From Clostridia bacterium (GTDB lineage Bacteria; Bacillota; Clostridia; Oscillospirales; Acutalibacteraceae): a stretch of 64,000 bases of DNA. How positions within the stretch are numbered: position 1 is the stretch's first letter; every line of letters begins with the position of its first letter. The translations under genes were made by a program, and so were the position numbers. The notes under the pieces were generated by a model. It did not search any database, was not told the DNA's origin, and worked only from the letters and a program-made list of their open reading frames with translations. The stretch spans positions 1 to 64,000 of the forward strand of contig JAFUNA010000022.1 of assembly GCA_017473165.1 (NCBI GenBank), read 5' to 3'. Shown one piece after another: positions 1 to 7,826 of this stretch.

Positions 1-309
1 CGCATCTGAAATGCAATAGGTTGCGTGCAGTCGGGCATTTCTTCGATGCAGGCATACGGGCGTATGTCAAAGAGAAAAATGCTCGAATGTGCGTAAGATA
101 TTGTATTTCAGACATATGAGATTACTGTTTCAAAAAGTATACATAAAATATTAAAAAATAAAAATTTTTCAAAAATTTAATTCTAAAAGAAATACAGACT
201 TAACAAACGGAAGGTAAGTATGTAATTTATTATCCGGATTTTTCTGTATACTCATAATAACGAATTCAATGTCTCTGTCGTAAAATATTCCTTTTCATTT
301 TTTGAAAAT
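1..309. other. Left-edge sequence without an assignable gene
   Basis: Bases 120-300 are very A/T-rich and hold no convincing reading frame. Bases 1 to about 110 are less A/T-rich, and a minus-strand frame stays open to the left edge with a protein-like translation (residues such as IRPYACIEEMPDC). It has no visible start codon next to a ribosome site and is too short to name. It could be the 5' end of a gene running off the window. No terminator was recognised after the pqqD-like gene. Confidence 0.3.
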
Positions 310-573
310 TCAATCAATTATTTCGAAAGACCTGAGGTATGCCAGAAAATCAAGAACGTCCTTTTCGGCTTCTTCTTTGCTGACGTCATACTCATCTGTA
401 ATTTTTGTTATTATTTCTTCTTCATCAGAAGCCCCGGGAAGCATTTTCCAGATGCATGCCGCTGTTTCTGTCAGCATAAAAATTCCGTTTGTGCTGATTA
501 CACTGCCGCCTACGGGAACAAGGAGATATTCACCCGCAACTTCTCTGAACACCATTTGTTTGTTTATTTTCAT
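310..573 (-). CDS. PqqD-like peptide-binding protein
   Basis: An 87-residue protein with the PqqD-family pattern: short N-terminal strands (LLVPVG, STNGIFMLTETAACIWKML), then a helical part ending in DVLDFLAYLRSFEIID. PqqD-type domains are the RiPP recognition elements that hold a precursor leader and present it to a radical SAM partner. The start codon overlaps the stop of the upstream radical SAM gene by four bases, which implies translational coupling and a working pair. It is last in the minus-strand operon. Family assignment is good; the bound substrate is inferred, most likely the 81-residue peptide encoded at 3268-3513. Confidence 0.8.
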   Translation of the reverse strand: MKINKQMVFREVAGEYLLVPVGGSVISTNGIFMLTETAACIWKMLPGASDEEEIITKITDEYDVSKEEAEKDVLDFLAYLRSFEIID

Positions 574-1667
574 TGTGAATCTTCACTCCCGCTTTTAATT
601 TTGTTATATTCTATCAGGGTCAGCCTGTAGATTTCTTCAGCAAGCTTGCAAACGTATTCGGGTTTCCCGTTAAATTTGCCCGTTTCTGCATAACACATTG
701 CCGCACAAGCCTTACATATACCAAAATATAGGCACGAATGACATTCTGCGGGCATTTTTACGTCTTTTGTTTTGCTTTTAACTCTCTCCCACGCTTCCCA
801 AAATCCGACTTCAAGCGGTCGGGCTTCCAGCTCGGGGAGCATTCCGCAAGCACGCATAGCACCGTCAGAAGTTATCCAGTAAGACGACCTTCCCGCCCTG
901 CATCTGACTGTATCGACAGGCATACCGTTGCTTGGGGTAAGAAGCTTTTCAGCTCTCGGAATAAAACCGTCTTTACCGTTGCGAAACAGCTCGTTTTCAA
1001 CGGTTATTTTAGCGGCATCGGTATACGGCAATCTGGTGGAATTGTGTCCGTAGTCATTGTTAAGCCTTGCTTGCGGATAAACGTAAGCAGTTGTGCTTAT
1101 CTGCACGTCAAGTTCTTTTGCAATATTGATTATATCCTTGCAGCAATGAGCGTTTTTTTCTGTAATCACCGTGTTGATTTTCACCGGAATATTAAGTGCT
1201 TTAAGTTTTTTGATGTTTTCAATAACGTCTGAAAATTTATCGGCTTTGCAAAGACTGCGAAACGATTCGCTGTCTGAACCGTAGAGAGAAATATTGATTC
1301 TTGACGGCGGTCTTTCTTTGAAAAGGTCAAGATATTTATGAATAAGACTTCCGTTTGTATTGACGGACAATACAAAGCCCATATTGTTAAGTTCCCGATA
1401 AATGCGCTCAAAATCTTTTAAAATCAAAGGCTCTCCGCCGGTAAGGAGCAAAAACAAGGTTCCTGCTTTCTTCGCCTCTTCACCAAGTGAAATCCATTCA
1501 TCGGCAGAAAGTTCTTTGACATTGCTGTTTTCGCTGTGAACATAACACATTTCACATTTAAAATTACACCGTGAAGTTAATTCGAAGGTACCGGAAACAG
1601 GCAGACCTTTTTCGATACCTTTGGAATGAAGATATTGTATTAACCTCGGTTCCGTACTCAAAGACAT
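570..1667 (-). CDS. Radical SAM/SPASM peptide-modifying enzyme
   Basis: A 365-residue protein. The 4Fe-4S cluster motif CX3CX2C is at Cys34, Cys38 and Cys41 (TSRCNFKCEMC), followed by the GGEP SAM-binding motif near residue 77. The C-terminal third has many cysteines (VRCRAGR, AMRACGM, AECHSCLYFGICKACAAMC, EYVCK), the layout of a SPASM domain holding auxiliary Fe-S clusters. Enzymes of this type make thioether or C-C bonds in ribosomal peptides, or act as sulfatase maturases. Its overlaps with the HPr-kinase-like gene (10 bases) and the pqqD-like gene (4 bases) favour peptide maturation. The chemistry cannot be read from sequence; no sulfatase gene is nearby. Confidence 0.85.
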   Translation of the reverse strand: MSLSTEPRLIQYLHSKGIEKGLPVSGTFELTSRCNFKCEMCYVHSENSNVKELSADEWISLGEEAKKAGTLFLLLTGGEPLILKDFERIYRELNNMGFVLSVNTNGSLIHKYLDLFKERPPSRINISLYGSDSESFRSLCKADKFSDVIENIKKLKALNIPVKINTVITEKNAHCCKDIINIAKELDVQISTTAYVYPQARLNNDYGHNSTRLPYTDAAKITVENELFRNGKDGFIPRAEKLLTPSNGMPVDTVRCRAGRSSYWITSDGAMRACGMLPELEARPLEVGFWEAWERVKSKTKDVKMPAECHSCLYFGICKACAAMCYAETGKFNGKPEYVCKLAEEIYRLTLIEYNKIKSGSEDSQ

Positions 1668-2497
1668 AATTCATTCTCCAATACTCTGACCGATGATTCA
1701 TCGGGCAGACATTCAAACTTATAAACAGGCAACTCATCACAAATCTGATTTATGATATCAATAACGCCTGACGAAGAATCCGGATTACCCACAGGCAGAT
1801 AACAACCTGTCAGAACCAAAACAAACGCATCTGATGAAGAAAGACGGCAAAGCTTGTTTTCCTTTGCCTGAGCAAGACAGACAACTGCTTTAATCGGTGC
1901 CGTTATATTGCGGCAAAAGCCCGAAGATCCCGAAAACGGCAATCCGCAAGCAACAATATTTTCATCGCAACGTGAAATCATCGCTTTATCACCGTTGACA
2001 ATTTCAGCGTCCGCATATTTTTCCCAGAGCATAGCCTGTGTTGATTTTCCGGTTCCGCTCGGAGCGGTAAATAAAATTGCAGAGCCGTTTTTTATAATGT
2101 ACGAGGCGTGAATAACCGCTTTCTGACTGTCAGACATCAGTTCTTCAAAACCCAAAAGGTCAAATACCACTCTGTTCCATAATTTTTCTCTGAAATCAGA
2201 AAGGAGAATAACCTTTTTTGATTTTTCCGAAAAGATTCTGCAGGCATAGCATCCTTCCGCACCGTGGTTTTTATACCAGCAATACTGAACACCGCGTTCG
2301 TTATAAACGGTGATATCCGTACCCTCAACGGCATTGTCAGGTATTTCAGGCAAAAGCTCGGAAAAACTGTATTCAACCGTAAAATCAGCTTTGCATTCAT
2401 CACAAAGAAACTGCGAATAAGGCTCGCTGTTCACGATTTTAACGGGTGTGATAACCCTTATAACCGTATCATTGAATTTATAATACTTACTGTGCAT
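1658..2497 (-). CDS. HPr-kinase-like P-loop protein of a peptide-modification locus
   Basis: About 279 residues. A Walker A loop APSGTGKST lies near residues 145-153, followed by VNGDKAMI, as in the C-terminal kinase domain of HPr kinase/phosphorylase. The N-terminal half is cysteine-bearing and unlike HprK. Such HprK-like proteins accompany PqqD and radical SAM or lasso-peptide genes in many Firmicutes, where their role is mostly unknown. I chose the ATG at 2497, with GGTGATG upstream; a TTG nine bases earlier is possible. The 5' end overlaps the lipoprotein stop. Phosphorylation of the peptide or of a partner is only a guess. Confidence 0.7.
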   Translation of the reverse strand: MHSKYYKFNDTVIRVITPVKIVNSEPYSQFLCDECKADFTVEYSFSELLPEIPDNAVEGTDITVYNERGVQYCWYKNHGAEGCYACRIFSEKSKKVILLSDFREKLWNRVVFDLLGFEELMSDSQKAVIHASYIIKNGSAILFTAPSGTGKSTQAMLWEKYADAEIVNGDKAMISRCDENIVACGLPFSGSSGFCRNITAPIKAVVCLAQAKENKLCRLSSSDAFVLVLTGCYLPVGNPDSSSGVIDIINQICDELPVYKFECLPDESSVRVLENELCL

Positions 2498-3203
2498 AGG
2501 TAACAAACATCACCTTACTTCCGGAAGCTTTAAAATGCTCTGCATCAACCTGAGTTTTTTGGTTTGAACCAAGACCGTTGATTCTTACACGGTAGGTTGT
2601 TCCTTCGCTGAAAATGCCGTTTTCAATGCTTTTATAATAAACAAAGATATCTCCGTTAATATTTTCTCCTGAAATGTTTTTTACCGATATAAGCTTATCA
2701 CAGCACATAATCTCAAATATTTCAGGATAAAGTGAGATTTCTGACGTAAAAAAAGTTTTTTCTTCTATTTTCCAGTTGTAATAAGATGATTTTTTGTCGA
2801 ACGCAACTGGTCTGTCACTTTTAAGAATTGAAGTTGACCCTGCAGGAATTGTTGTCATGGGGAATTTCAAAACTTCATCTGCACAATTAACGCTGAGAAG
2901 GGCATGCTGAATATCTGTTTCAGAGATGTTTCTTATAACGATGCTTACAACACCGTCTGTTTCGCCGATACTGATAATTTTAAGCCAGCTGTCAACAATA
3001 AGCCCGACCTGCGAATTTTCAGGCTCTTTCGCTTTATAGGGACCGATTTCCCTGTCGGTAATTTCATTTGTGCTTACCGGCACTTCAATATCAGCTATGT
3101 TTACAAGTTCCCTGCTGAGCTCATTCTCTTTTTTACAGGAACAAAGAAACACAAGCGAAAAAACAACAAGAAAAACTATTGAATTTTTCAAAAAATTTTT
3201 CAT
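2487..3203 (-). CDS. Secreted lipoprotein of the peptide locus, function unknown
   Basis: A 238-residue protein with a lipoprotein signal: MKNFLKNSIVFLVVFSLVF followed by lipobox LCSC, with Cys at about residue 23. The mature part is mainly beta-strand-like, with stretches such as VVSIVIRNISETDIQHALLSVN and SVKNISGENINGDIFVYYKS that resemble immunoglobulin-like FxLYD-type extracellular domains, but I do not recognise a specific family. It would be anchored on the outer face of the membrane. It is co-transcribed with the maturation genes downstream and overlaps the next start by 11-20 bases. It could be an immunity, docking or export-associated factor; this is inference from position. Confidence 0.6.
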   Translation of the reverse strand: MKNFLKNSIVFLVVFSLVFLCSCKKENELSRELVNIADIEVPVSTNEITDREIGPYKAKEPENSQVGLIVDSWLKIISIGETDGVVSIVIRNISETDIQHALLSVNCADEVLKFPMTTIPAGSTSILKSDRPVAFDKKSSYYNWKIEEKTFFTSEISLYPEIFEIMCCDKLISVKNISGENINGDIFVYYKSIENGIFSEGTTYRVRINGLGSNQKTQVDAEHFKASGSKVMFVTYAQ

Positions 3204-3231
3204 AAAACAATCAATCCTCTTTTTCGGGAAA

Positions 3232-3257
3232 CAGCGGAGTTCAGAAGAACTCCGCTG
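3232..3257 (-). terminator. Strong stem-loop between peptide gene and downstream operon genes
   Basis: A perfect 11-bp inverted repeat (CAGCGGAGTTC and GAACTCCGCTG) with a four-base loop sits 11 bases after the stop of the 81-residue peptide gene and 29 bases before the lipoprotein start. There is only a short T-poor tail (TTTCCCG), so it is likely a partial terminator or mRNA-stabilising processing hairpin. It would let the peptide gene be expressed above the enzyme genes, a common arrangement after bacteriocin and RiPP precursor genes. Confidence 0.65.
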
Positions 3258-3267
3258 CCATAATTAA

Positions 3268-3513
3268 TCACGAAGAAAAAACATTGAAGTTTGCAACGGG
3301 AACGTCGTAGCAGACACTGTCGTTTCCGTCGGGAGGAATTGTGTCGCATGCAAATGTTGTTTCTGCAAAGATGAAAAGACCGAGGTTAGGATCTTCAACG
3401 GCACAGACATATTGAGCTGAATTCGTGCCGAGCAAAGAACAGCTGCCTGCCACGCTCGCCGAAAGCTGAATGCCTTCATAGATAGCCAAAGGCTTTACAT
3501 ATGACTTTTTCAT
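3268..3513 (-). CDS. Putative four-cysteine RiPP precursor peptide
   Basis: An 81-residue peptide preceded by the best ribosome site of the locus (AAAGGAGGA, seven bases before ATG). The N-terminus MKKSYVKPLAIYEGIQLSAS is lysine/tyrosine-rich and amphipathic like a leader, and ends in VAGSC. The remainder holds Cys25, Cys37, Cys56 and Cys68 plus many Gly, Asn, Ser and Thr, and ends CYDVPVANFNVFSS. It has no membrane segment. Its placement directly before the lipoprotein, HprK-like, radical SAM and PqqD-like genes suggests it is their substrate. Cysteine thioether or other crosslinks are inferred, not seen. Alternatively it is a small structural or secreted protein that only shares the transcript. 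Confidence 0.6.
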   Translation of the reverse strand: MKKSYVKPLAIYEGIQLSASVAGSCSLLGTNSAQYVCAVEDPNLGLFIFAETTFACDTIPPDGNDSVCYDVPVANFNVFSS

Positions 3514-3533
3514 TATTGTATCCTCCTTTCGGT

Positions 3534-6500
3534 TCAGACAAGCTTAATGCCGAAATTCAACAAAAGCTTTGCAAAGAAATCCAGAACAGTTCTGAAGAAA
3601 CCGATTATCTTTTCAAACCAAGTAGGTTCTGTAGTTTCTTCCTCTTCGACTGCGGAAACGGTTACTGTGATTGTAACGGGCTCGTTGTCGCCCGTGTAGC
3701 CGTTTACATAAGCGCCCGAAATTGAATAAGTGTATGTACCGCTTTCGCTTTCGGTAAGAACAACCGTCCATTCCTTGATATTTTCATTTTCAAGCTGTTT
3801 AACAACGCTTGTTACGCTTTCAGGTGTTATCACATTGCCGTTTTTATCCTTGATAATAAGCGATGAAACATCATCGGATGTTTTAACGGTGATAACAACA
3901 TCCTCGCCTGCATTGACGGTTTCATTTACGGTTACGTCATCTTCACCGATTTCAAGGTCGGCATATCTCATTGACATTGCGGTATAAGCATAACTCTGGG
4001 TTTCAACATTGGACATAAGAGCAAGGTTTTCGGTTGCTTCGTCATAATTCTCTGCATAGTGACCGTAAGCACCTGCGCCCGTGAATGTCCACTTCATATT
4101 GGTGAGTGAAAGAACGCTCTCTGCTGCAGATGTATTCTGAATAACAACCACACCGCTGGTGTAATATGTTACATCGCCAACCTGAACATTGGTCCATGCA
4201 AGCTTTCCGCCTACGGGAAGAACAGAGTTTATTGATCTGTACATTTCTGTTGCAGAGTTGATTTCGGTACTTACCGTATTTGCACCGTAAGAAACGGTAA
4301 ATACAGGTGCACCTGTGGCACTCTTGACACCGATCTGAACATCATCCGGAACTGCCGTTGCCCAAATTTCAAAGGCAACTGCCTGATTCTGTGCGAGGTA
4401 AAGCTCGTTGTTGGGACCTGCCTTCTTATACATTTCAAGGTCGTTATCGCTTGCGGCAATACCGTCAATGAAGATTACACCCTGAGTTGATGCATCCTGT
4501 GAAAGTGTGTTTGCGCCGATAAGCATATCCTTGATTTCAAGGTAGTTGGGATATGATTCCTTATCATCCTTAAAGGACTGAAGAATCTGATCGTCGGCAA
4601 TGCCGTCATCCTTGCCTGCGGGGTCATAAATACGGATAGCATCAATATAAAGATTATAATACTTGTTGCCGTCTGCATCAGTTTCATAATGCTTATAAAG
4701 ATCCGTAAATGCACAGGTAATAACAACTCTGTAATTTCCGTATTCAAGATCATTGACCTTCATAACGGGAATCTGATAAAGAGCTGCATCTGTGTCGCTT
4801 TCAACCCAGCCGTAAGCATAGTTATAAGCATAAGCGGGATTTTCGGTAACTGTTTCTGTCAAGTTACCGTCAGCATCATAATAAGTGGGAGTTTCGGTGT
4901 AGCCGTTGCCCGAAACATCGTAATAAGTTACTGTCTGAGTAGCACTGCCGTCTTTTACTGCGTAATAAGTCTTTGACGTTGTAACTGTGCCGAGAATACT
5001 GTTATAGAACGGAACTGCGGTTTCTTCAAGCGTTGTTTCGCCGTTTGCGTCTGCATAAAGCTTACCGTAGCTGTAGCCATAATAATTATCAACGATTCTC
5101 TTCTTGCCGACTCTTGCGCCTGTTTCATCATAGATATCAAGATAGAAAACGCCTGACTTACTGTCTGTAAGGCTTATGATATCAAAGCCCGTACCGCTGA
5201 ATTCAAATTCCATTGTGGGCCATGATGCGCCGGTGCCGCCACTGATTTTTGAATTGGGATTATTCTTTTCACTGACCGAAACAACGTGAGCTGAATATGC
5301 ACTGTAAGTTGTGCAATTATCATAAGCGGGGTCGTAGCCGTAGGGATTTGCGGAATCATCGTCTGCAAGGTCAGCAGCCTGAGTCATTGCGGTTTCTGTG
5401 CCGACTGTTTTCCATACGCCGTATTCATAGCTTGAATTGTCAAATCCCGAAGCTGTTGCACCGTCGGTAAATGAAATGCCGTTTGAATAGTTATCTTCAA
5501 AATAGATTGAAGTTGCGGGGATGAACGCCGTTCTTTCGTACTGATAATATTCTGTGTCTGTAGAATAGGTGGGGTCATTGGTAACCTTTGCACAAGAATA
5601 GAAATAATCTCTGCCCGTAAACTTAATTGTTGAGGGTGTAAATGTTAAAATACCGTCAGAATTTACGGTGCAGGTGCCGTAATTCAGGCCTTCAACATTG
5701 AGAACTGTATTGTCCGCACTGAATATTCCCGTAAGATTATCGGGCGGGTCAAAGCGGAGAATTTCATCAAGATTTGTGTTGGAAGCTGTAATTCCCACAT
5801 ACTCAACCGCTGCGTCTTTGGTCTGCGCAGCCTCTGAAATATAGTTATTAGAGGTTATGTCATAGGTTACCGGGTGACCGTAGTCAATAACAAGAGTCTG
5901 GTTATTGAGCTTGACATCCTCTGAAACCTGCTGAATGTTGAAGGTGATTTCGCAGTTTGAATCGGTTGAACCTCTTTCAAGATAATAGAAAGTAAAGGTG
6001 TGGTGATCTCCGTCCGTGCGAACCTCATTGAGCTTTGCAAGTGCAGCAAGGTTATCGGCGCTGATGCCGTCATTTGCTTCACCGTAGGTATAGGTTGTTC
6101 CGTATTCTGTGGTGCTCTTGACTTCGCCTTCAGCAACGTCCATTGCATACTGATATGTTACGGATGCATCAGTAAAGTTGATGCTTGCACCTCTCTTGCC
6201 GTGGAGACCGCCGTTATCAAGAACAAGCACATCGTCAATGTAAATGAGAACGTCATCGTCACCGGAAAAGTTGAAGATAACGTCTTCGCCGTCAGCATAT
6301 GTGCCTCCAACGGGAATGTAGAAATCGGTTGTGAAGGACATACCGAAATGATAAACGGCATTCTCACCTGTAAGGGTAGTTGTGTTGTTCTGATAGTTGA
6401 AGGGGAAGAATCCCTTGCCCTCGCCTTTACCTGCAAGGCTTATTGACCACTCATCAACAGGAGTAAGCTGTGCCGTTGCGGTATTTGTATCATCATCATA

Positions 6501-7787
6501 GGTTGCCTGGAAAAGATAGCTTTCGTTTGAGCTTGAATAATTGTAAGTATTTATACCGTATTCGTTTGTACTTACAACTAACGGGAAGCTGAGATCCCAA
6601 TAGAACTTTGAATAGCCTTGGGTTGTATCATCCGAATCAACATAAACTTCTTCCTTGGCAAACATATCATTGATGTGCACGCTCATTCCTTCAAGTGCAG
6701 GAAGATTTACAGTTTCCGATGTTGAGGAATCGGCTGTATAAATTGTCAGGTCATAGCCGTCAGAAGAATCGTGAAGTGAGTTTGACGGAACGATATTAGC
6801 ATAAGGAAGTGATGTGTAATCCGCATGGTCTGCAGGTAAGCCGTCAACAAGAAGCGCACTGAAAAGACCCTGAACAGAAGCACCCTCATTCTTATTCTCA
6901 TCTGCACCCTGCGTGTTTTCCTTTGTCCATCTGTTCCATGCAGTTTTGTTGATGGTAGCACTCCTGAACTCAGTTCCATCGGTTACGGGATAGCTCGTGA
7001 ACAGAAGTGAATAAATCTCGGCATAAGCATCAACTGCATCCTCAAGCGCAGCGTCTGCCATACCCTCGCCCCAATCGGTTCTTGTGTCATACCCGATTGT
7101 TTCTTTAATTTGTGCCACAAGGTTATCGTCCGCAAGAATCATCGCCTTCAATGAAGCAATCGTCTGCACGTTATAAGCCTCACCGCCCACCGAATAGGGT
7201 GAATCCGCTGAGGGATTATAGCCGTACTTATAAATTGTTGAAGGAATATACTTATATTCAATTGAAAGGCCTGTAATGGCATTGTTGATTGCAAGGGTTG
7301 CAGCGCTAAGCTCATCATCAGTTGCGTCTGCATTGTTATAAACATCATATCCCGCCTCAAGAGCATCAAACAAAGTCTGATAGCTTTCGGTTGAATATAC
7401 GCCGGGAGCATATGTTATGCCTTCGGTTAATGCAGAAAGAAGGGCTGACCTTGTGCTTGAAAGATTGCCGCTTGAAATACCCGATTCATTTCTGTAAAGG
7501 GTGAAAATCTGGTTGGAGCCTGCGCTCGAAGTGGAAGATGACCAGCAGCTAAACATATTATTAGCATCCTGGAAGTTATCAAGAAGATATGAACCTCTGT
7601 AAATATTCACCGTTCCGTCAGTTCTGCCGTATACTGTAAGTTCAACGGGATCATCGGAGAAAGTAACCGTTCCGTTGCCTGAACCCATTGTGAGATACTT
7701 ACCTTCACTGTTCTGAATGTAATACTGATTTGTTGTACCGTCAACCAGAGTAAAGGTATATTCATAGGTTGAATATGTTGTAATCAA
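3534..7787 (-). CDS. Giant fibro-slime/FIVAR-type surface protein, N-terminus missing
   Basis: A 1417-residue open frame rich in Asp, Thr, Tyr and Ser, like an extracellular matrix or adhesin protein. In order: a beta-rich lectin-like segment (about 1-105), a FIVAR-like helical bundle (about 108-175), a fibro-slime/PA14-like domain centred near residue 510 (FSGDDDVLIYIDD, then LDNGGLHGKRG), further beta-sandwich repeats with YYAVKDG and YNYAYGW stretches, and an amphipathic C-terminal helix after an acidic Glu/Thr linker (FEKIIGFFRTVLDFFAKLL). The first possible start is TTG at 7787 inside the T-tract of the preceding terminator. No ribosome site or signal peptide exists. The 5' end is therefore lost, rearranged or misassembled. 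It ends 20 bases before the peptide gene. Confidence 0.6.
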   Translation of the reverse strand: MITTYSTYEYTFTLVDGTTNQYYIQNSEGKYLTMGSGNGTVTFSDDPVELTVYGRTDGTVNIYRGSYLLDNFQDANNMFSCWSSSTSSAGSNQIFTLYRNESGISSGNLSSTRSALLSALTEGITYAPGVYSTESYQTLFDALEAGYDVYNNADATDDELSAATLAINNAITGLSIEYKYIPSTIYKYGYNPSADSPYSVGGEAYNVQTIASLKAMILADDNLVAQIKETIGYDTRTDWGEGMADAALEDAVDAYAEIYSLLFTSYPVTDGTEFRSATINKTAWNRWTKENTQGADENKNEGASVQGLFSALLVDGLPADHADYTSLPYANIVPSNSLHDSSDGYDLTIYTADSSTSETVNLPALEGMSVHINDMFAKEEVYVDSDDTTQGYSKFYWDLSFPLVVSTNEYGINTYNYSSSNESYLFQATYDDDTNTATAQLTPVDEWSISLAGKGEGKGFFPFNYQNNTTTLTGENAVYHFGMSFTTDFYIPVGGTYADGEDVIFNFSGDDDVLIYIDDVLVLDNGGLHGKRGASINFTDASVTYQYAMDVAEGEVKSTTEYGTTYTYGEANDGISADNLAALAKLNEVRTDGDHHTFTFYYLERGSTDSNCEITFNIQQVSEDVKLNNQTLVIDYGHPVTYDITSNNYISEAAQTKDAAVEYVGITASNTNLDEILRFDPPDNLTGIFSADNTVLNVEGLNYGTCTVNSDGILTFTPSTIKFTGRDYFYSCAKVTNDPTYSTDTEYYQYERTAFIPATSIYFEDNYSNGISFTDGATASGFDNSSYEYGVWKTVGTETAMTQAADLADDDSANPYGYDPAYDNCTTYSAYSAHVVSVSEKNNPNSKISGGTGASWPTMEFEFSGTGFDIISLTDSKSGVFYLDIYDETGARVGKKRIVDNYYGYSYGKLYADANGETTLEETAVPFYNSILGTVTTSKTYYAVKDGSATQTVTYYDVSGNGYTETPTYYDADGNLTETVTENPAYAYNYAYGWVESDTDAALYQIPVMKVNDLEYGNYRVVITCAFTDLYKHYETDADGNKYYNLYIDAIRIYDPAGKDDGIADDQILQSFKDDKESYPNYLEIKDMLIGANTLSQDASTQGVIFIDGIAASDNDLEMYKKAGPNNELYLAQNQAVAFEIWATAVPDDVQIGVKSATGAPVFTVSYGANTVSTEINSATEMYRSINSVLPVGGKLAWTNVQVGDVTYYTSGVVVIQNTSAAESVLSLTNMKWTFTGAGAYGHYAENYDEATENLALMSNVETQSYAYTAMSMRYADLEIGEDDVTVNETVNAGEDVVITVKTSDDVSSLIIKDKNGNVITPESVTSVVKQLENENIKEWTVVLTESESGTYTYSISGAYVNGYTGDNEPVTITVTVSAVEEEETTEPTWFEKIIGFFRTVLDFFAKLLLNFGIKLV

Positions 7788-7820
7788 AAAGCCGTCCGAG
7801 TTTTTACGCTCGAACGGCTT
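7786..7820 (-). terminator. Rho-independent terminator after the membrane-protein gene
   Basis: On the minus strand GCCGTTCGAG pairs with CTCGGACGGC (10 bp, one G-U pair) around an eight-base loop and is followed by TTTTT. It lies seven bases after the stop of the gene ending at 7827, and its T-tract runs into the apparent TTG start of the giant protein. Confidence 0.85.
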
Positions 7821-7826
7821 GATTTT

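Noticed and set aside
738-1232. Plus-strand ORF of 164 residues opposite the radical SAM gene
   Set aside because: The opposite strand carries all catalytic motifs of a known family; the shadow frame has no recognisable features.
6000-6446. Plus-strand ORF of 148 residues opposite the giant surface protein
   Set aside because: Antisense shadow caused by the biased codon use of the surface-protein gene; no ribosome site.
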